Source of the DNA: CAUZRD01 sp963582255
Lineage (GTDB): Bacteria > Pseudomonadota > Alphaproteobacteria > Rhizobiales > TMED25
Assembly: GCA_963582255.1 (NCBI GenBank)
Contig: CAUZRD010000050.1
Coordinates: forward strand, 1 to 12,805
Length of the DNA stretch: 12,805 bases
Direction of reading: 5' to 3'
The translations under genes and the position numbers were made by a program. Below are positions 1 to 7,194 of the stretch, piece by piece (position 1 is the stretch's first letter; each line of letters begins with the position of its first letter). The notes beneath the pieces are model-generated. The model was not told the DNA's origin and did no database searches. It worked only from the letters and a program-made list of their open reading frames with translations.

Positions 1-751
1 CCGCAATTCGTGAGCGAAATTTTCCAGATGAGGCACCCATAACCACGACGAGAAAATGGAGCTGGTCTCTTTTAGCTGTGGCAACGACATTAAAACCTGA
101 TGCACAAATAAAGCCGGTTTTCATACCATCAGCCCCGTCGAATGTGCGCAGAAGCGAGTTGCGAGCATGAAGTTTACGCTTACCCCACTTTAAAATTGGG
201 TTAGCAAAAATATACCCGTATTCTGGAAACTCGAGAATGAGTGCCCTGCCAAGAACGGCCATGTCTCTTGCTGTGGTGATCTGATCTGAATCTGGCAAGC
301 CATTCGGATTGGTGAATGAAGTCGCACTCATGCCCAACTCGTGTGCGGCTTCGTTCATTTTCTCTACAAAGCGTTCGACCGATCCGCTAACACCTTCGGC
401 AAGCACATATGCAATATCATTGGCTGAATAGATAATGAGCGCATCAAGTGCACGCGCAACTGAAACAGTTGATCCGGTTGGCACCCCCATCTTGCTTGCC
501 GGTTGGCTACTCGCGCGCTTGGAAACTGTCAATTGGGTATTGAAGCTGAAAGTCGTATCCTGGTTCAGGTGTTTGAAGGTCAAATAGGCGGTCATCAATT
601 TTGTCAGCGAGGCTGGATACCATGGGATGTCTTCTTGATCTGCATGAAGAACGAAGCCTGTTTCCACATCGATTACAAGTGTTGGATTTGCTTGCGCAGG
701 AAAGTTGATGATGCAAACGGTTAATATTGAAAAAACAAGATGAAGGATCAT
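1..751 (-). CDS. D-alanyl-D-alanine carboxypeptidase (peptidase S11, PBP5/DacF type), 3' end cut by window
   Basis: Low-molecular-weight penicillin-binding protein that removes the terminal D-Ala from peptidoglycan pentapeptides in the periplasm. The 250 visible residues begin with a signal peptide (hydrophobic residues 2-17, then a probable FPAQA cleavage site ending at 21). All three S11 active-site motifs are present: SLTK at 48-51 (nucleophile Ser48, base Lys51), SAN at 109-111 and KTG at 211-213. The frame is open to the window edge, so the rest of the catalytic domain and any C-terminal region lie outside. The ATG at 751 is preceded in frame by a TTG at 757 and then a TAG stop, so the start is tightly bounded; no strong Shine-Dalgarno is visible. 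This looks like an ordinary chromosomal gene at the border of the accessory cluster. The family call is very secure; which Dac paralogue it is cannot be told from the piece seen. Confidence 0.95.
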   Translation of the reverse strand, partial: MILHLVFSILTVCIINFPAQANPTLVIDVETGFVLHADQEDIPWYPASLTKLMTAYLTFKHLNQDTTFSFNTQLTVSKRASSQPASKMGVPTGSTVSVARALDALIIYSANDIAYVLAEGVSGSVERFVEKMNEAAHELGMSATSFTNPNGLPDSDQITTARDMAVLGRALILEFPEYGYIFANPILKWGKRKLHARNSLLRTFDGADGMKTGFICASGFNVVATAKRDQLHFLVVVMGASSGKFRSRIA

Positions 752-886
752 TTTCAAGTTGGAATTCTATAAAATGGAGCAGGACGCATTTAACGAGGCT
801 GGGTGTAGTCATAGCTTCTTGAAGCCGTGACTGCCTAGATGAACCCTTGCTTTTTAATCGTTGATTTGTCGAGATATTTTGGCTCA

Positions 887-915
887 AATAAAGCTAAACG
901 AGTGCTCATTGTCAA
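887..915 (-). promoter_or_regulatory. Candidate sigma-70 promoter for the carboxypeptidase gene
   Basis: Read on the minus strand, a perfect TTGACA (915-910) is followed after exactly 17 bases by TTTATT (892-887), which matches 4 of 6 positions of the -10 consensus. It points towards the carboxypeptidase start at 751 and would give a leader of about 130 nt. The perfect -35 and the ideal spacing are seen directly; promoter activity is inferred. Confidence 0.4.
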
Positions 916-959
916 AGATCACTTAAAATAAACAAGGTATGGCCACGCTATTTATCCTC

Positions 960-974
960 TTGCGCAATGCGCAA
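960..974. repeat. Perfect 7-bp inverted repeat with 1-bp spacer
   Basis: The 15-mer TTGCGCAATGCGCAA has perfect 7-base arms around a single central A. It lies in the otherwise empty divergent region, about 45 bases upstream of the candidate dac -35 element and about 345 bases upstream of the MBL-fold gene pair. Its form suits a dimeric DNA-binding protein. No regulator is encoded in the window to pair it with. Confidence 0.5.
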
Positions 975-1317
975 CCTCACCGGTGCTCTGGCCGTAATTG
1001 GCATCTTTCGAAGCTGGGTAAAGATAGCAGTTAAACGAGATGTTATTAGGCATCAAGCAGTTTTTAATCTGCCTCTACCGTTAGGAAAACACTGGTATAT
1101 TAGCGTAGCTGAACAGCACTTAAATAATACATTCACGTTACTGTTTGATTGATTTATAACTGTCATGCAGGATACTTGAATGTCAAAATAAAAATGATTG
1201 TAGTATGAAAAGTCAGCGGACGCATGTGACTTGCAATAAAACATGTTGTCTGAATGTTTATAAAGTTGGATAGCTCACACTAATATTTGACCAACGTTGC
1301 TTCTAGTTAGGATCAGC

Positions 1318-2181
1318 ATGCCGTTTCAGAATGTTGTTGAACTCTCGCACGGTAAGATATTCGCACTACAGAATGAGATTGAATTGGATGGGATGGTCAG
1401 CGCCTATCCACAATCGGAGCGCGGATATAGCGTTTCTAATTGCTATCTATTAAGAGAACGTACAGCCGCTTATCTGATCGATACTGGGTATGGCGCTCAT
1501 GAACAAAGTATTCTTTCTCAGCTTGCCTCTATTATTGAGCCGGATGTGCCCCTTACATTAATCCCAACCAGGATTAATGAGTTCATGTCTGTAGGGAATG
1601 GTCAGGCGATTGCAAAAGTATTCAACGTTGTTGGTAGTTATGCATCTCAACCCAATATCGCCGATTGGCTCGATTTCGAAGCTATCGACGAAACAACGAC
1701 TCGCTGCGAGATCCCGACAACCCTGCTTAGGGGCTTGTTGACATTGAATGTAGGCCATGGTGGTGAGCGCGAGATTGATGTATTCAGTGCACCGCTACGC
1801 CTTATCAATACAACTTGGGTTTATGATCCCGAAACACGCACTCTATTCAGCTCAGACATGTTTTCGCACCGTTCTCAACCAAAAAGCGGTGGTCCGTGGG
1901 TGATAGAGGCAGACCATATCTCTGATATGTCTTTTGTCCGATCGTTTTTGTTGAATACACGTTATTGGTGGTTGGAGGGCGCAAACACTGAGAGTCTCAG
2001 GCGCGGGATTGCCGACGTTCATGAGCGCTATGAAATTGAAATGATAGCCCCTGGTTATGGGGGGATATTCAAAGGACGTGAGCTAGTTGATCAACAATTC
2101 GCCATTCTAGACCAGGTGTTGCGCGAGCTCGATCGGTCGGTGGTGACCCCTGCTTATGTGCCACGCGGATTGGAGCGATAA
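1318..2181 (+). CDS. Metallo-beta-lactamase-fold protein with degenerate metal-binding site
   Basis: A 287-residue protein of unknown function with the overall plan of an MBL/ODP-type domain: an N-terminal strand region (SNCYLL 40-45, AYLIDTGYG 51-59), a motif-1 equivalent at 84-94, a strand/turn before LFSSDMF (176-182, Asp180) and a last motif APGYGG (244-249). The metal ligands are largely gone. The usual T-H-x-H-x-D-H-x-G is replaced by TRINEFMSVGN, and the final His of the 'APxHG' motif is Tyr247. Only Asp180 remains obvious. The open frame can be extended to a TTG at 1297, but ATG 1318 is chosen because AGGA sits 6 bases upstream. The next gene, a second MBL-fold protein, starts 5 bases after this stop, so the two are almost certainly co-transcribed and may act as a pair. 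Catalysis with a classical di-metal centre looks unlikely; a structural, regulatory or metal-independent role is inference. Confidence 0.75.
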   Translation: MPFQNVVELSHGKIFALQNEIELDGMVSAYPQSERGYSVSNCYLLRERTAAYLIDTGYGAHEQSILSQLASIIEPDVPLTLIPTRINEFMSVGNGQAIAKVFNVVGSYASQPNIADWLDFEAIDETTTRCEIPTTLLRGLLTLNVGHGGEREIDVFSAPLRLINTTWVYDPETRTLFSSDMFSHRSQPKSGGPWVIEADHISDMSFVRSFLLNTRYWWLEGANTESLRRGIADVHERYEIEMIAPGYGGIFKGRELVDQQFAILDQVLRELDRSVVTPAYVPRGLER

Positions 2182-2186
2182 TCCAG

Positions 2187-2966
2187 ATGAGTAATAATCC
2201 TCTACCTCGTGAAATTGCCGACGGAATCTTCTGGCTTGGTGAATGTCTTGAGCAGCGTTATCAAGGGAAAATCTATCACGGCTATAATTCGACTTATCTA
2301 ATTGTCGGGACCGAAGCGGCAATGTTGGTAGAGACGGGGCATCCGAAGGATTTCCCAGTCATCGAACGCCAAATGCGAAATGTTTTGCAACAGTGTAAAG
2401 TGCCGCTACGCCATTTGTTTATTACCCATCAGGAAACTCCACACTCAGGAGGGTTGGGTCGGATGTTGGCGAAGTATGATGAGATTAGCGTTCATGCGGA
2501 TCTTTGTGATTATCATCTCGCTTTTCCGCAATATACCGACCGGATGGTGGCGATGGAGGTGGGAGACGAGATTGATCTTGGGGGACGTAAATTCATTGCC
2601 GCGGAGCCGGTGGTGCGTGATATGCGAACATCTCTGTGGGGCTTTGATACCGGAGCCAAGGCATTGTTTCCGGGTGATGGCTTTGCCTACAGCCACTATC
2701 ACTGGGATGGGCATTGCGGCCAGGTGGCAGAAGAAGCAACGTCACTGGATCTTGTCGAAGTATCGTCGGTCTTTGCCGAACTAGCTTTATTTTGGACAAA
2801 TTTTGCTGATATGCAGCTTTATGTTGATCGACTTGAACAACTGGTTGCTGAACTTGGCGTTGAAATTGTTGCGCCAACTCATGGTTTGCCAATTCTCGAT
2901 ATTCAAAAAACCATGCCTAAGGTTTGCCACGGACTAATTTCTGCCGGGCAGCAAGCAGCTGAATAG
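2187..2966 (+). CDS. MBL-fold protein resembling flavodiiron-type ODP domains, partly conserved metal site
   Basis: A 259-residue protein with MBL-fold landmarks: YNSTYLIVG (33-41), ETGHPKD (49-55), motif 1 THQETPHSGG (80-89), FPGDGFA (161-167) and APTHG (229-233). Motif 1 has the H-x-E spacing seen in oxygen-binding di-iron (ODP/flavodiiron) domains: His81, Glu83 and His86 are present, but the expected Asp at 85 is Pro. Asp164 (bridging-ligand position) and the terminal His232 are kept. The middle His (usually in an H-x-P-D-S-like stretch) seems to be lost near Arg144-Arg147. There is no flavodoxin domain, so it is not a complete flavodiiron protein. The start ATG lies 5 bases after the upstream MBL-fold gene; a GGAG inside that gene's end is rather distant (11 bases), suggesting translational coupling. 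A mononuclear or altered metal site is possible. The reaction is unknown. Confidence 0.8.
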   Translation: MSNNPLPREIADGIFWLGECLEQRYQGKIYHGYNSTYLIVGTEAAMLVETGHPKDFPVIERQMRNVLQQCKVPLRHLFITHQETPHSGGLGRMLAKYDEISVHADLCDYHLAFPQYTDRMVAMEVGDEIDLGGRKFIAAEPVVRDMRTSLWGFDTGAKALFPGDGFAYSHYHWDGHCGQVAEEATSLDLVEVSSVFAELALFWTNFADMQLYVDRLEQLVAELGVEIVAPTHGLPILDIQKTMPKVCHGLISAGQQAAE

Positions 2967-3012
2967 ACGGTCGGTTTAGGGCTCTAATTCTAAAAGAGGT
3001 TGGAGAGCGCGT

Positions 3013-4320
3013 CTACTCCGCCGCTTCTGCATAAGGTACATTACGTCCGCCATAGCGGCGCACACGAATGTTGGCTTGTTCGGCATGCCCCAGAAAGCCT
3101 TCAAGAACGCACAGTCGAGAGCAGACTTCACCAAGTTTAGTTGAAGCTTCATCTGAAAAGACTTTCTGGTAGGTGCAGGTTTTAAGAAACTTCCCAACCC
3201 AGAGCCCACCGGTATAACGTGCTGCCTTGCGGGTTGGCAGAGTGTGGTTGGTGCCAATCACCTTATCTCCATAAGCAACGTTGGTGCGCGGTCCTAGGAA
3301 TAGGGCTCCATAATTAGTAAGGTTAGTCAAAAAGTAGTCTGGATCAGAAGTCATTACCTGGACGTGCTCTGAGGCAATACGGTCGGCCTCAATTACCATT
3401 TCGGCTTTGTTGGCGCAGATGATTACCTCGCCATAATCTTCCCAGGCCTTTGCAGCGACTTCTCCAGTAGGGAGGATTTTTAGCAATCGTTCGATTTCAG
3501 ACATGGTGTCTGCGGCAAGTTTTGATGATGTAGTTAACAACACTACGGGAGAGGTTGGTCCATGTTCAGCCTGTCCCAAGAGATCAGTTGCGCAGAGCTC
3601 TCCATCAACCGTGTCGTCGGCAATGAGTAGCGTTTCGGTCGGACCTGCGAGAAGATCAATACCAACGCGTCCGAATAGCTGACGTTTTGCTTCAGCAACA
3701 TAGGCGTTACCTGGCCCAACCAGCATATCAACCGGAGCGAGTGTTGAGGTGCCGAGTGCCATGGCGCCTACTGCCTGAACGCCGCCCAGCACATAAATTT
3801 CAGTAGCTCCGCCAAGATGCATGGCCGCCACTATAGCTGGATGTGGTTCGCCCTTATGGGGAGGTGCGCAGGCAACGATGCGTTTGACGCCGGCAACATT
3901 GGCGGTAACGACGCTCATGTGAGCGGAAGCCACCATTGGATAACGGCCTCCTGGCACATAGCAGCCGACAGAGTTTACCGGAATATTGCGGTGGCCTAGG
4001 ATGACTCCAGGCATAGTTTCAACCTCAACATCGAGGAGTGCTGCGCGCTGGTGGGTGGCAAAATTACGCACCTGGTTCTGAGCAAACTTAATATCTTCGA
4101 GGTCGCGCTTTGCAACCTTTGACATGGCGGATTCTATGTCGCTGTTGCTTAGACAAAAGTTTTCCGGCGACCAGTTGTCGAAGTTTTCCGAAAGCTGACG
4201 GATTGCGGTATCGCCATTGGATTCGATGTCGGCAAGAATAGCCTCGACTGTCTCACGCACTTTGTCATCGGCTTCGCGACGGACCACATGGTTCATGCCG
4301 CGTTTTAAAAATTCTGCCAC
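3013..4320 (-). CDS. Histidinol dehydrogenase-family NAD-dependent alcohol dehydrogenase (catabolic, HpsN-like)
   Basis: A full-length (435 residues) member of the HisD fold family, which oxidises a primary alcohol through an aldehyde to a carboxylate using two NAD+ and a zinc ion. Visible landmarks are GCYVPGGRYP (119-128), GPGNAYVAEAKRQLFG (202-217), GPTET (226-230) and the probable zinc ligands Gln250 and His253 (in GQAEHG), Asp352 and His412. The catalytic Glu-His pair is Glu318-His319 (SEHV). The enzyme thus looks active. The context (no other his genes, catabolic neighbours) and the GPTET version of the motif fit the non-histidine branch that includes HpsN, the sulfopropanediol 3-dehydrogenase, rather than biosynthetic HisD. 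It is the last gene of a four-gene minus-strand operon, 30 bases after the cyclase gene. The start codon is GTG, fixed by AGGAGA at 4326-4331. The substrate is unknown; an HpsN role specifically is not supported, as no sulfolactate lyase or sulfonate transporter is present. Confidence 0.9.
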   Translation of the reverse strand: MAEFLKRGMNHVVRREADDKVRETVEAILADIESNGDTAIRQLSENFDNWSPENFCLSNSDIESAMSKVAKRDLEDIKFAQNQVRNFATHQRAALLDVEVETMPGVILGHRNIPVNSVGCYVPGGRYPMVASAHMSVVTANVAGVKRIVACAPPHKGEPHPAIVAAMHLGGATEIYVLGGVQAVGAMALGTSTLAPVDMLVGPGNAYVAEAKRQLFGRVGIDLLAGPTETLLIADDTVDGELCATDLLGQAEHGPTSPVVLLTTSSKLAADTMSEIERLLKILPTGEVAAKAWEDYGEVIICANKAEMVIEADRIASEHVQVMTSDPDYFLTNLTNYGALFLGPRTNVAYGDKVIGTNHTLPTRKAARYTGGLWVGKFLKTCTYQKVFSDEASTKLGEVCSRLCVLEGFLGHAEQANIRVRRYGGRNVPYAEAAE

Positions 4321-4325
4321 TTTGG

Positions 4326-4331
4326 TCTCCT
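4326..4331 (-). promoter_or_regulatory. Ribosome binding site fixing a GTG start
   Basis: AGGAGA on the minus strand, 5 bases before the GTG at 4320-4318. It decides the start of the HisD-family gene in favour of GTG rather than the internal ATG eight codons later. Confidence 0.75.
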
Positions 4332-4350
4332 GTCGAGCTACGTGCGGGGT

Positions 4351-5304
4351 CTATTTAAGTACTTGCGGATTAATTGGTGAGCCAGTTGCCCCAGTGATCA
4401 CAAGGGGGGGGCCGCAAAATAGAAATTCATAGACGTTGTCATTGGCGCAGTCGTCCGCGAGTTCCTTCAGAAAGAAAATCTCTCCCATGCAAAGTCCCAT
4501 TGCAGGAATAACAACCCAGTGCCAGGGTTGATTTGCTTCGGTCGTTTCATTAGGGCGCACCTCGACGCCCCAGGTGTCGGAGCAGATCGCCGCAACCTCT
4601 TTCTCGTAGCACCAATAGCAGTTTTCGAATTTAACGCCGGGAGCATCACCTCCGGCATAGCCACCCCATTCGCCTTCGGCCATGCAGCGCTCCATCTGTC
4701 CGGTGCGGACGATGACAAAATCAGCGCGCCGAATTTCGATGCCCTGGGCTTTGGCGCATTCATCAAGTTCAGCGTTGGAGATTGATTCTCCATCCTGCAG
4801 CCAATCAACTCCCCGATGACGAGCAATATCAAGCAGTACGCCGCGGCCATTCATCTTGTCGCGGGAGTGCTCGATGCCCAGCACCGATAGACCGCGAGAA
4901 TCTATTAACTTTGCATCGTGGCCGTTATAGGCCTTGTCTTCAAAGAATATGTGTCCGAGTGCATCCCAGTGGGTTGCACCCTGAATGCATAAATTCAGCG
5001 TGTCGTCGGCATAGCGGATCTTATTCCAATCTTGCTGTCCGGCAACAGCATCGGTACCGGTTGCCAGCATCTGGTGAATTGGGTTGAAACGTCCTCCAAA
5101 CAAACCAGTTTGTGGACCATCACGATCGAGTGGTATGCCAAGAGAAAATACTTTTCCGGTTTTCACCAGCTTGGCTGCCTCAATGATGTCTTCAGGAGTG
5201 ACGAGGTTGAGGGTACCTATGTGATCTTCTGATCCCCAACGGCCCCAATTTGAAAGTTTTTTGGAAGCTTGTTCAATGGCCTCGCGGCCAACCTTAATGT
5301 CCAT
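4351..5304 (-). CDS. Cyclase-family metal-dependent hydrolase (kynurenine formamidase / isatin hydrolase superfamily)
   Basis: A 317-residue protein of the Pfam 'cyclase' family, whose members hydrolyse amide or cyclic amide bonds such as N-formylkynurenine or isatin. The key motif is at 108-118, Q-G-A-T-H-W-D-A-L-G-H, corresponding to the H-x-G-T-H-x-D-x-x-x-H metal site: His112, Asp114 and His118 are present, while Gln108 stands where many members have the first His. The N-terminal WGxxDxxGTLN-like stretch (20-33) and the length of about 315 mark the longer subgroup, distinct from the ~210-residue KynB. ATG 5304 is chosen over an in-frame start six codons upstream because AGGAGA lies 6 bases before it. 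It sits between the SDR gene (95-base gap) and the HisD-like gene (30-base gap) in one operon. Hydrolytic ring opening or deformylation in the pathway is likely, but the substrate is not known. Confidence 0.88.
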   Translation of the reverse strand: MDIKVGREAIEQASKKLSNWGRWGSEDHIGTLNLVTPEDIIEAAKLVKTGKVFSLGIPLDRDGPQTGLFGGRFNPIHQMLATGTDAVAGQQDWNKIRYADDTLNLCIQGATHWDALGHIFFEDKAYNGHDAKLIDSRGLSVLGIEHSRDKMNGRGVLLDIARHRGVDWLQDGESISNAELDECAKAQGIEIRRADFVIVRTGQMERCMAEGEWGGYAGGDAPGVKFENCYWCYEKEVAAICSDTWGVEVRPNETTEANQPWHWVVIPAMGLCMGEIFFLKELADDCANDNVYEFLFCGPPLVITGATGSPINPQVLK

Positions 5305-5310
5305 ATTTTC

Positions 5311-5316
5311 TCTCCT
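5311..5316 (-). promoter_or_regulatory. Ribosome binding site of the cyclase-family gene
   Basis: AGGAGA on the minus strand, 6 bases before ATG 5304. It favours this start over the in-frame codon at 5322, which would place the Shine-Dalgarno inside the coding sequence. Confidence 0.7.
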
Positions 5317-5399
5317 CAGCACCAGATCTTCTGTTTGGGCTGGATATTTTGGTGATTGAACGAAGTATGTTGATGGCTGTCAAATTTTATGTAGGCGTG

Positions 5400-6167
5400 T
5401 CATTGCGCAGTCCAGCCACCGTCAATCCTCAGGCTATCTCCAGTGATCATGGAGGCAGCCGGCGATGCCAGAAAGACTATCCCGGCTGCGATGTCGTCGG
5501 TGGTTGCAAGTTTTTTCATTGGAATCATACCGTAGACAAAATCGTGGAATTCCTTGTTTTCGAACATTGACTTGGTCATCGGTGTGTCAACGAAGGTTGG
5601 GGCAATCGAACAAACTCGGATCCCGTAGGGGGCAAGTTCAACTGCCATGGCCTTCGTTAATCCTTCTATGGCATGTTTGGTTAGGCAATACACCGTACGT
5701 CGGGGTGAGCCGACATGACCCATTTGCGATGACATGTTGATGATGACGCCAGCATTATGCTTCTTCATTGTTATGGTGGCGGCCTGCGCAGTTTTGAATG
5801 CGGCACGAACGTTTAAATTTAGCATCAGATCAAGCGTTGCATCATCAATTTTGTCGATCGGCATAGGCTTGTTGGTTCCGGCATTGTTAAGGCAGATATC
5901 AAGACGTTCAAGATCTATCATTCTCTGGTAGAAAGCATTATCGGTTACATCTTCAACCCAGATGTCGATTTTTCCGGGTGCTAAATCGCTAAGCGATTGT
6001 AAATCGCTCCTGGTTCGTGATACCGCGACTACTCGGGCGCCGCAACGCGAAAGAGAAAGTGCTGCAGCGCGGCCTAAACCACGTCCCGCGCCTGTCACGA
6101 GAGCAATTTTTCCGGTAAAATCGTAAGGTGCTTCGGCCCTAAAGGCGCTGTTATCATTTGAGGACAT
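5400..6167 (-). CDS. Short-chain dehydrogenase/reductase (classical SDR, FabG-like)
   Basis: A 255-residue classical SDR, the normal length for the family. It shows the cofactor motif TGAGRGLG at 25-32, NNAG at 94-97, and the catalytic Ser147 (in NMSSQMG), Tyr160 and Lys164 (Y-C-L-T-K). The end, GDSLRIDGGW, is the usual C-terminal signature. Basic residues just after the second strand (SRTRSDL, 50-56) suggest a preference for NADP(H); this is inference. The open frame extends to a GTG at 6221, but ATG 6167 gives a normal-length N-terminus. No strong Shine-Dalgarno marks either start, so it is only probable. It is the second gene of the minus-strand operon, 139 bases after the deacetylase-like gene and 95 before the cyclase gene. 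It probably interconverts a hydroxyl and a keto group in the pathway; its substrate cannot be deduced. Confidence 0.92.
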   Translation of the reverse strand: MSSNDNSAFRAEAPYDFTGKIALVTGAGRGLGRAAALSLSRCGARVVAVSRTRSDLQSLSDLAPGKIDIWVEDVTDNAFYQRMIDLERLDICLNNAGTNKPMPIDKIDDATLDLMLNLNVRAAFKTAQAATITMKKHNAGVIINMSSQMGHVGSPRRTVYCLTKHAIEGLTKAMAVELAPYGIRVCSIAPTFVDTPMTKSMFENKEFHDFVYGMIPMKKLATTDDIAAGIVFLASPAASMITGDSLRIDGGWTAQ

Positions 6168-6306
6168 GGCGTGCCTATTTGCGTTTCTGTTTGGTCTGCA
6201 TGCGGTTAGAATTATCCGCACGACCGAGTGTGGTGGGTGCAGAAACAGATGATCTTGCCGCCAAACTTATCAGCTTCCCTATCGTTTGGAATGGATGCGT
6301 GCTGGA

Positions 6307-7194
6307 TTATTTTGTGGCCTTTTTTGATGTCTCGTCACGGTACCAGTCTAGGATCTCATCGCCAGTCATGAATATCACGCCTTCTTGTGATCTTATGTAG
6401 TCGAGTAATGCCTCCACATGGGAAATCCGGTGGGGAACTCCGGTGATATAGGGGTGCATGCTGAGTCCCATAATCTTAGCGTTTCCGATGCTTTCTGCAT
6501 AAAGTCTGTCAAATGTTGCGCGGCCGCGTTCATAAAAAACAGAGCCTGGCTGTTGTTGAATCACGTGTACGACAATGTCGTTGGTTTCAATTGGGTAGGG
6601 GATTGACCAGATTGGTCCATGCTTGGTCTCAATTTCTACTGGTAGATCATCCAATGGCCAGTCGGATACATAACGGATACCATTTTCATGCAACAGATCG
6701 AGAGTGTGCTCCGTTTCTGTTAGGCCCGGGCTCTCCCACCCCACTGGCGGCTTCCCGGTAAATGCCTTAATGGCCTCGACGGTGTCGCGGATCGCGGAGG
6801 CCTCATCTTCGAGCGAATGTTGCGGACGCTGCTCAAATCCGTGGCCCATGAACTCCCAGCCTGCTTCATGTGCGGCTTGAGCCACGCGCGGATAGGCATG
6901 ACAAACCCGACCGTTGATAGCGAGAGTAGCTCTAATGCCACGATCTTCGAATGCTTTTAACTGGCGCCAAAATCCAACCCGCATCCCATATTCATGCCAT
7001 GCCCAGTTGGGTACATTGGGCATGAGCTGTTGACCCATGGGAGGTGGAAGTACGTTGCGTGGCTGATTACGATCAATGCGCCATTCTTCGACATTCACGA
7101 TGGGCCAGACACAGATGCGCGCGCCTCCTGGAAGTTGCAGCTTTGGCCGGTCGACAAATGCCTGGTATTTAATACGGTCTGAGAGTAGTGCCAT
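6307..7194 (-). CDS. Polysaccharide deacetylase-fold hydrolase, PuuE (allantoinase)-like subgroup
   Basis: A 295-residue member of the NodB/CE4 deacetylase fold, in the subgroup that includes the PuuE allantoinase analogue. Landmarks are VNVEEW (33-38), EYGMRVGFWR (69-77 region), a GWEFMGHGFEQ stretch (112-122, His118), GKPPVGWESPG (147-157), YVSDWPLDDLP (175-185) and a late HPYITGVPHR (247-256). The classic CE4 zinc triad (Asp plus H-x3-5-H) is not evident, as in PuuE-type proteins. Such proteins cleave cyclic or linear amide bonds rather than chitin; no signal peptide is present, so it is probably cytoplasmic. The start is uncertain: ATG 7194 is used, but an in-frame GTG lies at 7206 and neither has a well-spaced Shine-Dalgarno. 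It is the first gene of the four-gene minus-strand operon. An allantoinase role is not supported by the context, since no other ureide genes are seen. Confidence 0.88.
   Translation of the reverse strand: MALLSDRIKYQAFVDRPKLQLPGGARICVWPIVNVEEWRIDRNQPRNVLPPPMGQQLMPNVPNWAWHEYGMRVGFWRQLKAFEDRGIRATLAINGRVCHAYPRVAQAAHEAGWEFMGHGFEQRPQHSLEDEASAIRDTVEAIKAFTGKPPVGWESPGLTETEHTLDLLHENGIRYVSDWPLDDLPVEIETKHGPIWSIPYPIETNDIVVHVIQQQPGSVFYERGRATFDRLYAESIGNAKIMGLSMHPYITGVPHRISHVEALLDYIRSQEGVIFMTGDEILDWYRDETSKKATK

Larger units (their letters stand above)
752..1317. other. Gene-poor divergent intergenic region
   Basis: About 565 bases separate the carboxypeptidase (minus) from the first MBL-fold gene (plus). 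Short open frames exist (for example 967-1152 plus, 61 codons, and 1053-1244 minus), but they resemble no family I know, show no clear ribosome binding site and overlap each other on opposite strands. I see no tRNA, no transposon end and no clear Rho-independent terminator. The recognisable contents are the candidate dac promoter (887-915) and the inverted repeat at 960-974. Confidence 0.6.

Noticed and set aside
967..1152. A 61-codon plus-strand open frame in the left intergenic region.
   Set aside because: Unlike any family I know, no clear ribosome binding site, and overlapped by an equally plausible minus-strand frame at 1053-1244.
1318..2966. The MBL-fold pair as beta-lactamases or complete flavodiiron proteins.
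   Set aside because: No full metal-ligand set, no signal peptide and no flavodoxin domain.
2967..3012. Terminator hairpin between the second MBL-fold gene and the HisD-like gene.
   Set aside because: Only a 5-base GCTCT/AGAGC pairing with a long loop and no T-run can be formed.
3013..4320. Naming the HisD-family gene hisD (histidine biosynthesis) or hpsN (sulfonate catabolism).
   Set aside because: No other histidine genes are near and the operon is catabolic. For hpsN, the expected sulfolactate lyase genes and a sulfonate transporter are missing. The family call is safe, the substrate is not.
4351..5304. Kynurenine formamidase (kynB).
   Set aside because: The protein is about 100 residues longer than KynB, has Gln at the first ligand position, and no kynureninase or tryptophan dioxygenase gene is near.
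6307..7194. Allantoinase (puuE) as a firm function.
   Set aside because: The fold subgroup matches, but no allantoicase, uricase, ureidoglycolate or purine genes are in the window.
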